Shown here piece after piece: positions 10,955 to 20,224 of a stretch of DNA of 64,000 nt. The notes beneath the pieces are model-generated. The model was not told the DNA's origin, did no database searches, and saw only the letters and a list, made by a program, of their open reading frames with translations. A program made the translations under genes and the position numbers. Source of the stretch: Kuafuiihalomonas sp964473255 (GTDB lineage Bacteria > Myxococcota > Kuafuiibacteriia > Kuafuiibacteriales > Kuafuiibacteriaceae); the NCBI GenBank assembly GCA_964473255.1, contig CAYYOT010000016.1, forward strand, positions 7,461 through 71,460. The letters are read 5' to 3'. Numbering within the stretch: the stretch's first letter is position 1; each line of letters starts with the position of its first letter.

Positions 10955-11833
10955 GTGGATCCGAGGCGTCTCGCCTCGATGCCGAGCGTACTCGTGAGAG
11001 CGTGTCTGGTCACTGGTTCAGCACTCGTGCTCAGCGGCCTCGTGTACGGAGTCATCTGGCTCGTCCAGGGCGGCAGTCTCGACGGACCCACGTCGCTCCG
11101 AAAGCCCATACTGTTCGGCATCTCGACGGGCCTCACGCTCCTTTCCATGGCGTGGGTGTTGAGTGGACTCCCCTCGAGGCGATACGACCGCCCTCTCTAC
11201 ACCGGCATGGCGGTCGCTCTCGTCGTCGAGGTCGCCATCATCGACTTTCAGCAAGCACGCGGCGTTGCGTCTCACTTCAACCATGCCACGACATTCGATT
11301 CGTTCCTGACTCAGGCGATGGTCGTCTTGATTGGGGTTGCCGTCATTGCGTTCACCGATGCCGGCATTCGACTCTTTCAGACGACCCGTTTTCCACCCGA
11401 CGAGGCTTTCGCCGCTCGAGCGGGCGCGGTTCTACTCCTGGTCGCGTGCCTTTTGGGCGCCGGCATCACGGTCATCGGAGAAGCGCAGCAGGCCTCCGGC
11501 ATGTCCCCCGAGACCTACGGCGGCGGCGGGATCCTCAAGTTCAGTCACGGTCTGCCGATCCACGCGATCCAACTCTTGTACCTTCAAGTCCACCTGCTGC
11601 GCCGTCTTGGCGTCCCGTCCTCCGGACGCCTCGCCTCGCTCCGCCTCGTGACCGCCGGCATCCTCTTCATCACGGTCTACGGAGTAGTTCAGACCGCCGC
11701 CGGCGCGCCTCGGCTCCCGCCGGTTCCGGTGAGCTGGCCCTGGGCGCTGTTGGCCGTCGTCGCCTTCGCCTCCGCGGCCCTCCGAGCGGTCGGAAGCATC
11801 CAACTCCCGAAAGCCCAAGGACGAGGCACGTGA
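10955..11833 (+). CDS. multi-pass membrane protein, unknown function
   Basis: Hydrophobic protein of up to 292 residues with about seven or eight predicted transmembrane helices (for example around LVTGSALVLSGLVYGVIWLV and AGAVLLLVACLLGAGITVI). The start is either GTG 10955 or ATG 10979; the second leaves a normal N-terminal helix. Its stop overlaps the GTG start of the next membrane protein in a GTGA junction, so the two are probably translated together. No catalytic motif was recognised. Two conserved-looking His (HFNHATTFDS) sit at a loop or helix edge. Confidence 0.75.
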   Translation: MDPRRLASMPSVLVRACLVTGSALVLSGLVYGVIWLVQGGSLDGPTSLRKPILFGISTGLTLLSMAWVLSGLPSRRYDRPLYTGMAVALVVEVAIIDFQQARGVASHFNHATTFDSFLTQAMVVLIGVAVIAFTDAGIRLFQTTRFPPDEAFAARAGAVLLLVACLLGAGITVIGEAQQASGMSPETYGGGGILKFSHGLPIHAIQLLYLQVHLLRRLGVPSSGRLASLRLVTAGILFITVYGVVQTAAGAPRLPPVPVSWPWALLAVVAFASAALRAVGSIQLPKAQGRGT

Positions 11834-12411
11834 ACGCACTTCGTCGCTATCTCGCCGTTCGGATCTTCGTCTCGAGCCTCTGGGCTGCGCTTCTGTTCGC
11901 GGCCCTGACCCTCGCGCCGCCCGCTCCGGACACCTGGTCGATGGTCAAGGACCTGTTTTGGTTTCATGGTCCTGACCCCTGGCTCGACGCCACCTTCACC
12001 ATGATGGGTTTGTGGCCCGTCGCGTACGGCCGCATCCTCTTGCAGGGCAGCGGTCGCCGGGTCCTGCCCAAGCTCGTTCCCGTCGCGGGCATGGCCTTCG
12101 GCGCCTTCGCGCTCCTTCCCGCGACCGCGCTTCGTCACTACGGTGCGTCGAGCGACGGCGATCCGGAGTGGGTGCGGTGGTTCTGCTCGTCCCGAGCGCT
12201 CGGCTTTGGCTTGGCGGCGACCGCGGTCGCTCTCGTCGCCTATGGCGCCATCGCAGGAGACCCGTCCGTGGCTTTCGAAGTCTGGAAGAGCCACGGATTC
12301 GTATTCACGTACCTCCTGGACTTCACCGCACTAACCGCAGGCTACATTGCACTCGTCTTGGTCGAATCCGCCGCAAGGTCCCGCGCGCAGCCCATCGATG
12401 CCGACAAATGA
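11830..12411 (+). CDS. membrane protein coupled to the preceding gene
   Basis: Protein of 193 residues starting at GTG 11830, which overlaps the previous stop by four bases (GTGA). It has about five predicted helices, including VSSLWAALLFAALTLA near the N-terminus, FGAFALLPATAL, and YLLDFTALTAGYIALVLV at the C-terminus. It is probably a partner of the preceding membrane protein. No family was recognised. Confidence 0.7.
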   Translation: MNALRRYLAVRIFVSSLWAALLFAALTLAPPAPDTWSMVKDLFWFHGPDPWLDATFTMMGLWPVAYGRILLQGSGRRVLPKLVPVAGMAFGAFALLPATALRHYGASSDGDPEWVRWFCSSRALGFGLAATAVALVAYGAIAGDPSVAFEVWKSHGFVFTYLLDFTALTAGYIALVLVESAARSRAQPIDADK

Positions 12412-12457
12412 TTGCGAACCACTCCACTTCGGCAGGACGAAGGCCGATGACGACCGC

Positions 12458-15400
12458 CTAAGGTTTTAGGGTCTCGGTCAGGACTCGGACTTCGAAGTAG
12501 TCGACGGCCACTTCGGACGGCTGCCCGGGACGACTCGCTTCGCGCGGCGCGCAAGCCAAGCGGAGTTGACCCTCCGGAGCGGAGAAGAAGCGCGGAACGT
12601 CATCCGCATCCGTCTTGGAAACGAGCATCCGGCTCTCGTCGGGGCCTGCTCCCCTCGCGGCGCGGTTTTCGTCGAGTCGTTCCCAGACTCCCGAGGCATA
12701 CCCGGCTCCACCCCAACGCTCGGCGCTGAGCTCCGCGCCCGGGCCCGACGGCGACGCTCCACCGCAGTACGCGACCACATCGAATCGCGTTACGCGGTCC
12801 GGCTCGAGACCGGCCAGAAGTTCGAGGGTCGAAACCGCCATCGGGCGATTCGGTGGCTCCAGCGACCATGCGTCCTCCTCCTCGCGGCCGAACCGGAGTC
12901 CCCGAACGAGGACCAGGCGGTGCTGAGCCTCATCGAACACGAATTCCGCCCCCGAGCGCGGGGAGGGGCTTCCTTCGATCGCGGGAGTGACGTCGTCCCA
13001 GGTCGCACCGTCGAAACTCCATAGATCGTTCAACTCCGCCCCGCTCGCGATGGCGCCGCCAAAGAGAAGGGTTCGCTCGACGCTCGACGCATACGCCATC
13101 GCAACGCTGGAACGAGGCGTGGGAGCATTCGGAGGACCGAGGGCGCTCCAGCTGCTTCCATCCCAGAGCCAGCTGTCGCTCAAAACGCCCGCGGCGGTGG
13201 CCCCTCCGAACAGCACGAGCGCGAGTTCCGATGGTCCTCGGGCCAGACCCGCGTTGGCTCGTGCTGCCGGTGCGGTACCTACGCTGCTCCATTCGGCGCC
13301 ATCCCACGCCCACGTATCAGCGCGGAAGTCCCCGGAAGAGGTCCGACCGCCAAAGAGCAGCGTTCTTCCGTCCGGCGCCCCGAAAGCCAAGGCGAACGCT
13401 TCCCGCGCCGGTGGAGCGGAATCGGTTTCGGGGACCCGCCAAAGACTCCGGTCCCACTCGCGAATGCGAATGGCATCTTCGTGAGCATCGGCGAGAACCA
13501 GTCGGTCCCGCCCGACGTCGTAGACAAACCGCGCTTCGGCTTCGGCGACCGTGCTGGAGAGGATGGTGCTCACCGACGGTCCGGCGTAGGCCCAACGCCA
13601 GGCAGCATCGCGCGCACCATCCGGGGTTTCGAAACCGCCGCGCCGTGTCCACCCATCATCGTCCCAGCACCACGTTTCATCCAGCTCGGTTCCGGTCTCC
13701 GCTTCGACGCCGCCGAAGGTCACGATCTGCCCCGTTTCGAGATCGTACGACGCCGCGAAACTCTGCCGTCGCGGAGGCACCGAACCCGGGCCCGGACCGA
13801 GGACGGCGAAGAGCGTGCCGTCCCAGCCGAACAGGCGGCCCGAGGAACCCACGAGCACAGTGTGCTGCGCCGCCGCATCGTACACCATGGGGATGGTCGT
13901 GCCGCCAATGTTGGCGAAGGGCGCCCCGATCTCGCCGGGGTCGGGTCCTTCGGGAGTGCCGTCGGCGGAATCCCAGCGTTGGGCCTCCAAGTCGAAGCGC
14001 CACCGGTGGTCGAAGGCACGGCGCCAGTCGCTGCCGCTCCATTCCCAAATCTCGAGACTTCGAAGGGCGGCCGTGGGGTCGTTGGGGTCGACCACGTCCC
14101 GCGCGCCCAACAGAACCGCCACGCCGCGCCCCGGATCGAAGGCAAAGCCAGTCCGCGACTCGGTGAGTTCGGGCGACGTCGTCGGCTGACGCAAAGACCA
14201 TCGCTCGCCGTCGAACGTCCAGGTGTCGTCGAGTCGACGGAGATTCGCGGCCACACCGCCGAAGACCACGAGTTCGTCGCGCTCGGAGTCGTAGGCCACG
14301 GCGGGGGCCGACCGCGGACTCGGCTGGTCTCCGGGCGGATCCAATCGATCCCACAGTTCGCCATCCCAAGCCCAAAGGTCTCCGACCGCCGAAACGACGT
14401 TCCGCCCCCCGAATAGCAACACGCGCCGACGACGACCGTCGTAGGTCACTCCATAACCTCGTCGACCCACGGGGAGAACGGTCCCGAACGGGGCGGCCTC
14501 CCGCTGCCAGCGTTGTCCGTCCCAGCCCCATCCTTCGAGCGTCGTGAGCTCCTCGAAGCCTTCGAAGACGACATGCCGGCCCCGTCGGGGGTCGAACGCC
14601 ATCGCAACCTGCGCCCGGGGTCCGGGTTCTTCGGCCGGGAGGAGCGGACTCCATCGCCAATCGGCCCGGGCCCGAGCGAGCGAACCGTCCGGCGACCCGA
14701 GCTCCTCTGCGCCAGCTTCGATACCCGTACCCTCGACCGGGCCGTCGTCCCTTCCTCGCAGGGTGACCTGCATTCCCTGAAGAGAACCCTCGCGCCGGCT
14801 CGTCTCGACCCACCATGTCCGCGGGATGGCAACGGGGGTAGACTCGTTCCCCGCTTCGTCGATCCCAGAAACCCAGATCGCCGGCACATCCAGCGAGACG
14901 AGTTCCACGCGAGGCCACCTTCCTGCCGAGTCGCGCTGTACTTCACCAAGCCGCGTGCCCAAATCGGCATCGCCCCATACCCGAAGGCGAACCACGGCGC
15001 GGCCCTCGTCGAAACCGAACGCCGAGTCGGGCAGGAATCCCGCGCCGCTCCAGGGATCCGCCTCGACGAGCGCGAAGTATGAACCGGCGGGTACCGGAGC
15101 CCCGCCGACGATCTGCTCCTGCGCCGCGCCGACGGGCGAGCGCAGGTAGCTGACGGCGTCGGTATCGACGAGGAGGCTCGGACGGCCCGAAAAGACGGAG
15201 AGCGATAGTCCGGACAGGTCGACCGTCCGTCCGTTGTTGGCGCGGTCGACCAAGCTCGCCTGCAGCGCGTAGACATCTTCGGCGAATCGCTCGTCGATGG
15301 CGAAGCGCCACTGGACGGTTCCTTGCGTCACCGTTTCGGCCTCGACGATGACGGGCGCAGCGCGGCCTCGTAGACCGAGCGCAGGAAGCGGGTCGATGGC

Positions 15401-16330
15401 GACGGCTTCGGTGGCAACCAGCGTCACCGTCACCGTGCTGCCCAGCGTCGCCGCCGCGGGATTCGGCAACGGGCTCCCGGAAGGCGCCGCGATCGTCAGC
15501 GCCGCATCGATCACCTGCGGAGGGCTACGGTCCAGCTCGAACCGCAGTGCATCCGGCGCATCGACAGATGGTCCCTCGAAGAAAGGTCCCCCCTCCCTCT
15601 GCGCGCGAAAGAAGACGGTGCGCGTGCCGTCGCAGGGCGGCGCCGGACACGTGCGCTCCCGGTCGAGGTCGTAGTCGATCTCGAACTCGCGAAACCCATC
15701 GTCTCCCGGCGCGTCGCTCTCGGTTTCGAGTTCGAGCTCCACGCGACCGAGTGCAAATTCGGTGTCTTGGGCGATGATCAGGACATCCGCTCCGCGCGCC
15801 TGTCCCGAGAGCCGAACGACGGGCGACGAGACGAATGGGCCCGCCATCGGGCTTCGCACCTCGATGTCCCGAAGGTCGGGCGCATCACCGAGGACAACCG
15901 GTAGGCCGACGCGCGTCGCTGCGCCGGCCTCGACTCGAAAAGGCACGGAACGACCGTAGAAGATGAGCGGGGAGCCCGGATCGGCCGTCTCCCGCATCTC
16001 CACCACGAGGATTCGACCGGTCCCGTTGGGTATGTCGGAGACCCGCAGAGTCTCGCCCGGGCGATACTCGACCGGAGGGGCCGACACCCGCCCGTTGGGA
16101 GGAAACCGAACCGATGCGTGGAGCCAGACCTCACCTGCTCGAGGGCGTCGAGCTTCGGGCACGTCCCAAGCGAAGTCGACGTTCACTCGCCCCGGCTCGG
16201 CGGAACAGGCGAAAGCCGCGCCCACGACGAGAACGGCGGCGGTGAACCGGAAGTGTTCGGGTGCCTTGGCTCGACCACGGGGCAGAGCCGTTCGCACTGA
16301 CCTCGTGGGTCCGGGTGGCTCCTGGCTCAT
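12458..16330 (-). CDS. large kelch-repeat lipoprotein (paralog of the upstream gene)
   Basis: The ATG at 16330 overlaps the stop of the upstream paralog (ATGA), giving 1290 residues. A signal sequence ends near VGAAFACSAEPG, so lipidation at the Cys is likely. The order is: an N-terminal domain shared with the paralog (FPPNGR, YRPGE, RETAD), bacterial Ig-like stretches with 'VDRANN' edges, then at least nine kelch-type blades between roughly residues 560 and 1190 (LLFGGR, WAWDG and YDSERDELVVFGG patterns), and a C-terminal beta-rich domain ending FEVRVLTETLKP. Kelch blades form beta-propellers that bind proteins or sugars; here it is probably surface-exposed. No enzymatic residues were seen. 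Together with the upstream gene it looks like a recent tandem duplication. Confidence 0.9.
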   Translation of the reverse strand: MSQEPPGPTRSVRTALPRGRAKAPEHFRFTAAVLVVGAAFACSAEPGRVNVDFAWDVPEARRPRAGEVWLHASVRFPPNGRVSAPPVEYRPGETLRVSDIPNGTGRILVVEMRETADPGSPLIFYGRSVPFRVEAGAATRVGLPVVLGDAPDLRDIEVRSPMAGPFVSSPVVRLSGQARGADVLIIAQDTEFALGRVELELETESDAPGDDGFREFEIDYDLDRERTCPAPPCDGTRTVFFRAQREGGPFFEGPSVDAPDALRFELDRSPPQVIDAALTIAAPSGSPLPNPAAATLGSTVTVTLVATEAVAIDPLPALGLRGRAAPVIVEAETVTQGTVQWRFAIDERFAEDVYALQASLVDRANNGRTVDLSGLSLSVFSGRPSLLVDTDAVSYLRSPVGAAQEQIVGGAPVPAGSYFALVEADPWSGAGFLPDSAFGFDEGRAVVRLRVWGDADLGTRLGEVQRDSAGRWPRVELVSLDVPAIWVSGIDEAGNESTPVAIPRTWWVETSRREGSLQGMQVTLRGRDDGPVEGTGIEAGAEELGSPDGSLARARADWRWSPLLPAEEPGPRAQVAMAFDPRRGRHVVFEGFEELTTLEGWGWDGQRWQREAAPFGTVLPVGRRGYGVTYDGRRRRVLLFGGRNVVSAVGDLWAWDGELWDRLDPPGDQPSPRSAPAVAYDSERDELVVFGGVAANLRRLDDTWTFDGERWSLRQPTTSPELTESRTGFAFDPGRGVAVLLGARDVVDPNDPTAALRSLEIWEWSGSDWRRAFDHRWRFDLEAQRWDSADGTPEGPDPGEIGAPFANIGGTTIPMVYDAAAQHTVLVGSSGRLFGWDGTLFAVLGPGPGSVPPRRQSFAASYDLETGQIVTFGGVEAETGTELDETWCWDDDGWTRRGGFETPDGARDAAWRWAYAGPSVSTILSSTVAEAEARFVYDVGRDRLVLADAHEDAIRIREWDRSLWRVPETDSAPPAREAFALAFGAPDGRTLLFGGRTSSGDFRADTWAWDGAEWSSVGTAPAARANAGLARGPSELALVLFGGATAAGVLSDSWLWDGSSWSALGPPNAPTPRSSVAMAYASSVERTLLFGGAIASGAELNDLWSFDGATWDDVTPAIEGSPSPRSGAEFVFDEAQHRLVLVRGLRFGREEEDAWSLEPPNRPMAVSTLELLAGLEPDRVTRFDVVAYCGGASPSGPGAELSAERWGGAGYASGVWERLDENRAARGAGPDESRMLVSKTDADDVPRFFSAPEGQLRLACAPREASRPGQPSEVAVDYFEVRVLTETLKP

Positions 16331-19300
16331 GGCAGCGCACTCTCGAGGAGCTGAAGCACGCGAAGCTCGATGAAGTCGGCGGCGACCTGAGCCGCGTCGA
16401 CCCCGCTGTCGCCGACCGATCGACACTGCACGGATATCGCTCGGTCCGACCGCCGAAGCAGCCGGCGCGCTGCAGTTGGGTCGCGCGTCACGAAAACGAG
16501 AGGCCCCGTGTCGAGTCCGCTATCGTTTTGCTGCAGCCGACGCCAGCCGCCGACCTCCCAGCCCCACAGTGCAGCGCCAAGTTCGTCGTCGCTGCCCGAC
16601 TGCCCGCCGCACCGAGCGTGGATCTCGATCGTCTCGATCTCCCGTCGGGACACCGTCGGGCCCAGGGACGTCTCGAGCTGCAGCGCCGGTCGGCCGGGGG
16701 GCGCAAGCTCCCAAAGCTCGTCGGAATCCACGTCGTCGACGCGTCCGCCGAACACGACCGCGCGATCGCGGACCGCATCGTACGCCATGCTGTGACCGAA
16801 CCGAGCCTTCGGAGGCTCGGTGGTCGTCGCAAAGACGAAGACGGACACCCCGCCGAACTCGCGACGCTCCAGCAGATCGTCGAAGTCGGTGCCTCCGACC
16901 AGCTTCCGACCACCATAAAGGAGGAGGCGATCGAGGCGGGAGATCGTCACGACGGCACTTTCGAAGCGAGTTCTGATCGGGTCGACCAGCTGGGGCCGCT
17001 CCAGCGTCCAACCCGCGCCATCCCAAGACCACTGATCGTTGCGTGTGCCGTTACCCCGCAGACCGCCATGCAGCACGAGTCGCTCGCTCCGAGGATCGAA
17101 ACCCCACTGAAAGCGCTCTCTTCCCCCGGGCCGTACCGAACCTTGGGACTGCTCCGTCCAGGCCACGCCGTCCCAGCTCCACAGGTCGTCGTAGTGAACC
17201 TCCGTCTGCGGAGCCGTTCCTCCGAACATCGCCACTTCGGCCTGCACCGGGTTGTAGGCCATGCGAAAACCGGTCCTCGGTCCGGGAGGGCCCACCGTCG
17301 CGCGACGCCGCCAGCGGTCTCGATCCCACTCCCAGGTCGCGTTGGTTCCCGGCGTATCCAAGACCACCAAGACGCCGCGGTCGGTGTCGAATGCCGCCCG
17401 CTCCAGCTCGACGGCAACCGGAGGGTCCCAGTCCAGGGAACGCCAGCCGGCCCCATTCCAGGTCCACGCGTCGTCCCGACCCTCGCCGCCACCGATGACG
17501 GTCTCCTTCCGAGTCGCGTCAAACCACATCGCCGCCCGCCGTCGGGCCGGAGGACTCTCGGTCCGGGCAAGCTCGACCCAGCGCGTTCCATCCCAGCCCC
17601 ACGTATCGCCGACGAATCGCGACTCGGTGGTCCGACCGCCGTCCATAACGACCTGACGGAGCGCAGGGTCATACACCACGGCGAAGTCGCGACGTCCCGG
17701 AGGCGAAGGCTCCTCCGGTGACTCCACCGCCCGCCACGCATCACCGTCGCTCTCGAAGACGCGAACGGCCGACGCATCGCCCGCGACCAAGACCCAAACG
17801 CCACGAGCGCTGTCGACGGCGACTGCCACCGACGCCTCGCTGCGCGTTACTTCGAGTCTCCGCTCCAGCTTGGCTCCATCCCAACTCCAGCTTTCGATGG
17901 CATTGGTCGTCGGGTCGACGCCGACGAGAACCACGACCTCGCGTTGCGCGTCGTAGGCCGCTCTCGGCGAGCCCAGGGCGCCGGGGCCCGCTTCCAGCTC
18001 GATCTCGGACCACGCCCTCGACGTACCATCCCAGATCCAGAGGTCGGAGAGCGCCGAGCCGTCGTCCGCACGCCCCCCGAAGAGCAACGTCCGGTCCCGG
18101 GCCGCGTCATAAGTCAGAGCGGCGCCGGTCCGCGCCTCCGGCGCCGCGCCGACGTCTTCATCCATCCGAGTCCATCTGGACTCCCCCCAGGCCCAGAGCT
18201 CTCCGCGAGCTCGGTTGCCGTCGGTGCCCCCGAACAGGAGGACGCGTCCTTCGACGGCGTCATACGTGAGTCCGTATCCTGCTCGCGCTCCGGGGGCCGG
18301 ACCGAGCGCACGGTCGATCCGCTCCCACTGGGCCGGGCCGAAGGCGTACACGTCACCGTTCCACGTGATGACGCGCTGCCGCTCCAAGTCGAATGACAGC
18401 CGATGTTCGGCTCGCGCAGCGCTCCGACGAAATGGACCTCGACGTATCCACTCGTAGGCCGCCTGCACCTGCTCCACATCGGCGTCCGGAGCACGAAGCC
18501 CCGGGAAACGGCGGACGATCTCGAGCGCTGGGACCCGCTCCGGACCCGCGCGGCCCACCTGCAGAACCCGGGTCGACGACGACGAGTCCCCCGACGTTGC
18601 GAGGTGCCAGACGCGACGAACCTGGACGGGCGCCGATACGTTGCCCGCGGTGTCCGCGCCGGTCAGCCAAACCTGCGGCGCATCGACGGATGCCAGCCGA
18701 AGGTCGGCCGCGGCCCACGCGCCGTCCGCGCTCGGTTCGGCGCGCCCCAGGAGCAACCGCCGCTCCGCGTCGGCCCAGATCTCCAGGCGTACGAGCCGTC
18801 GACCGTCACGGAAGGTGACGGCATCGGCACCGACGGTGGGCGTAGACGTCCATGGCTCCGCCGGAACCAGGGCGAACAGCGGACCCGCAGGCCATTGGAC
18901 TCCCGCGAGGTCGACCGGTTCGGGATAGCCATCTCGCGCCCGCAAGTATGCGATGCGGCCTTGGTCGACGCGCAGGCTCGGTGTCGATGTCAGAACGGAC
19001 AGTGGCGTGGGAAGCGTCTCCGTAACCGCGTTTGCGGCCCGATCGACGAGCTGAACCTCCAGGGTGTACGAACCGTCCGGCGCCGCGTCGGTCGGCATCG
19101 CCTCGAAACGAGCATCGGCATCGCCGCGTACGACCCGCGCGAAGGGCATGACGAAGCCCTGCGGTCCTCGGGCGACGAGCTCCGGAGGCTCATCCGCGCT
19201 GAGGACCTCGCTGGCGCGGATCGAGACGCGGACCAGACCATTGGCGGCGGCCGCGCCCGCAGTATCGATGGGCGCTCCCGGAGGCAGGTCGAGGCGCACG

Positions 19301-20115
19301 GTCGCATCGACGAGTCTGGGTGGTACCGTATCGAGGACCAGCTCGACCGGGCGGGTGAGCTGGTCGAACGCTCCGCCATCGTTTTCGGCCCGCACATAGA
19401 CGGTGCGCAGTCCGTCGCACGCACCATCGAGGCATGGTCGCTCCGGTTCCAGGTCGTACGGAACCGTATAGAGTCTGGCTTCACAGCCTTCGGAGCCATC
19501 GGTCTGCCGAGCTAGCTCCGCGTCGAAGGCCTCGACCGTCAGCGTTCGGGCCAGGTCCTGGGCCACCACCAACCGTGACACTCCGCGAGCCTGGACCCTG
19601 AGCTCGAGTTCTTTTTGGGCGACGAAGCCACCGGGCTTGGCCGGGCGAGCCTCGACCGACAGGAGCTCGGGTGCGAAATCGAGGCCGAGAGGAACGTCGA
19701 CCACGGCCCGACGTCCCGCGACGACGTCGAACGGAGGCGATCGACCGGCGAATCGGACCGCGGACGTCGTGGACGTCGTTTCGCGGAGCTCGATGAAGAG
19801 TCGGCGCTCCGAGCCGAAGGGAACGTCGGGAATCGCGACCGGGCGGCCGGGACGGTAGGGGACTGCCTGCGGCAGCCCGAGCTCATTGTCCGGCGGAAAG
19901 GTGACGACCGCATGCACGAAGACCTCATCGGCTCCTGGACGGGCCTCCGAGGGTACGCACCATCCGAAGCGAACGAGGACCCCGGCCGCGTCCGATCCGC
20001 AGCCGGACAGCGCAGCCAGCAGAACCGACATCAGTACCCGGCAGCCCGCCCCACCGGCAGCGGTCGCGGCGCAACCCAAGCCAATGCGGAAGACGTCGGG
20101 ACTTCGCGGTCTCAA
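16327..20115 (-). CDS. large kelch-repeat lipoprotein
   Basis: Up to 1262 residues. The TTG start at 20115 has a good AGGGAA site 7-8 bases upstream; ATG 20031 is an alternative that still leaves a short signal peptide. The lipobox is LSGCGSD. The layout copies the downstream paralog: N-terminal domain (FPPDNE, YRPGRP, RETTS), Ig-like segments, about nine kelch blades (VLLFGGTDG, LLFGGRADDG, VMDGGRT, AMFGGTAPQ, VVFGGRVD) and a C-terminal beta domain. The stop overlaps the next start by four bases, indicating translational coupling. Function is presumably cell-surface binding; no enzyme signature was seen. Confidence 0.9.
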   Translation of the reverse strand: MRPRSPDVFRIGLGCAATAAGGAGCRVLMSVLLAALSGCGSDAAGVLVRFGWCVPSEARPGADEVFVHAVVTFPPDNELGLPQAVPYRPGRPVAIPDVPFGSERRLFIELRETTSTTSAVRFAGRSPPFDVVAGRRAVVDVPLGLDFAPELLSVEARPAKPGGFVAQKELELRVQARGVSRLVVAQDLARTLTVEAFDAELARQTDGSEGCEARLYTVPYDLEPERPCLDGACDGLRTVYVRAENDGGAFDQLTRPVELVLDTVPPRLVDATVRLDLPPGAPIDTAGAAAANGLVRVSIRASEVLSADEPPELVARGPQGFVMPFARVVRGDADARFEAMPTDAAPDGSYTLEVQLVDRAANAVTETLPTPLSVLTSTPSLRVDQGRIAYLRARDGYPEPVDLAGVQWPAGPLFALVPAEPWTSTPTVGADAVTFRDGRRLVRLEIWADAERRLLLGRAEPSADGAWAAADLRLASVDAPQVWLTGADTAGNVSAPVQVRRVWHLATSGDSSSSTRVLQVGRAGPERVPALEIVRRFPGLRAPDADVEQVQAAYEWIRRGPFRRSAARAEHRLSFDLERQRVITWNGDVYAFGPAQWERIDRALGPAPGARAGYGLTYDAVEGRVLLFGGTDGNRARGELWAWGESRWTRMDEDVGAAPEARTGAALTYDAARDRTLLFGGRADDGSALSDLWIWDGTSRAWSEIELEAGPGALGSPRAAYDAQREVVVLVGVDPTTNAIESWSWDGAKLERRLEVTRSEASVAVAVDSARGVWVLVAGDASAVRVFESDGDAWRAVESPEEPSPPGRRDFAVVYDPALRQVVMDGGRTTESRFVGDTWGWDGTRWVELARTESPPARRRAAMWFDATRKETVIGGGEGRDDAWTWNGAGWRSLDWDPPVAVELERAAFDTDRGVLVVLDTPGTNATWEWDRDRWRRRATVGPPGPRTGFRMAYNPVQAEVAMFGGTAPQTEVHYDDLWSWDGVAWTEQSQGSVRPGGRERFQWGFDPRSERLVLHGGLRGNGTRNDQWSWDGAGWTLERPQLVDPIRTRFESAVVTISRLDRLLLYGGRKLVGGTDFDDLLERREFGGVSVFVFATTTEPPKARFGHSMAYDAVRDRAVVFGGRVDDVDSDELWELAPPGRPALQLETSLGPTVSRREIETIEIHARCGGQSGSDDELGAALWGWEVGGWRRLQQNDSGLDTGPLVFVTRDPTAARRLLRRSDRAISVQCRSVGDSGVDAAQVAADFIELRVLQLLESALP

Positions 20116-20224
20116 GAAGCGTTCCCTGAACTTGGGTGCCTCGTTCCTTCTCTGGCGATCACGAAACCCTTGGTTCTGGGCCCGCCGACGGACGGTGAGG
20201 CGGCCGACGGTCGTCGGTAAACGT

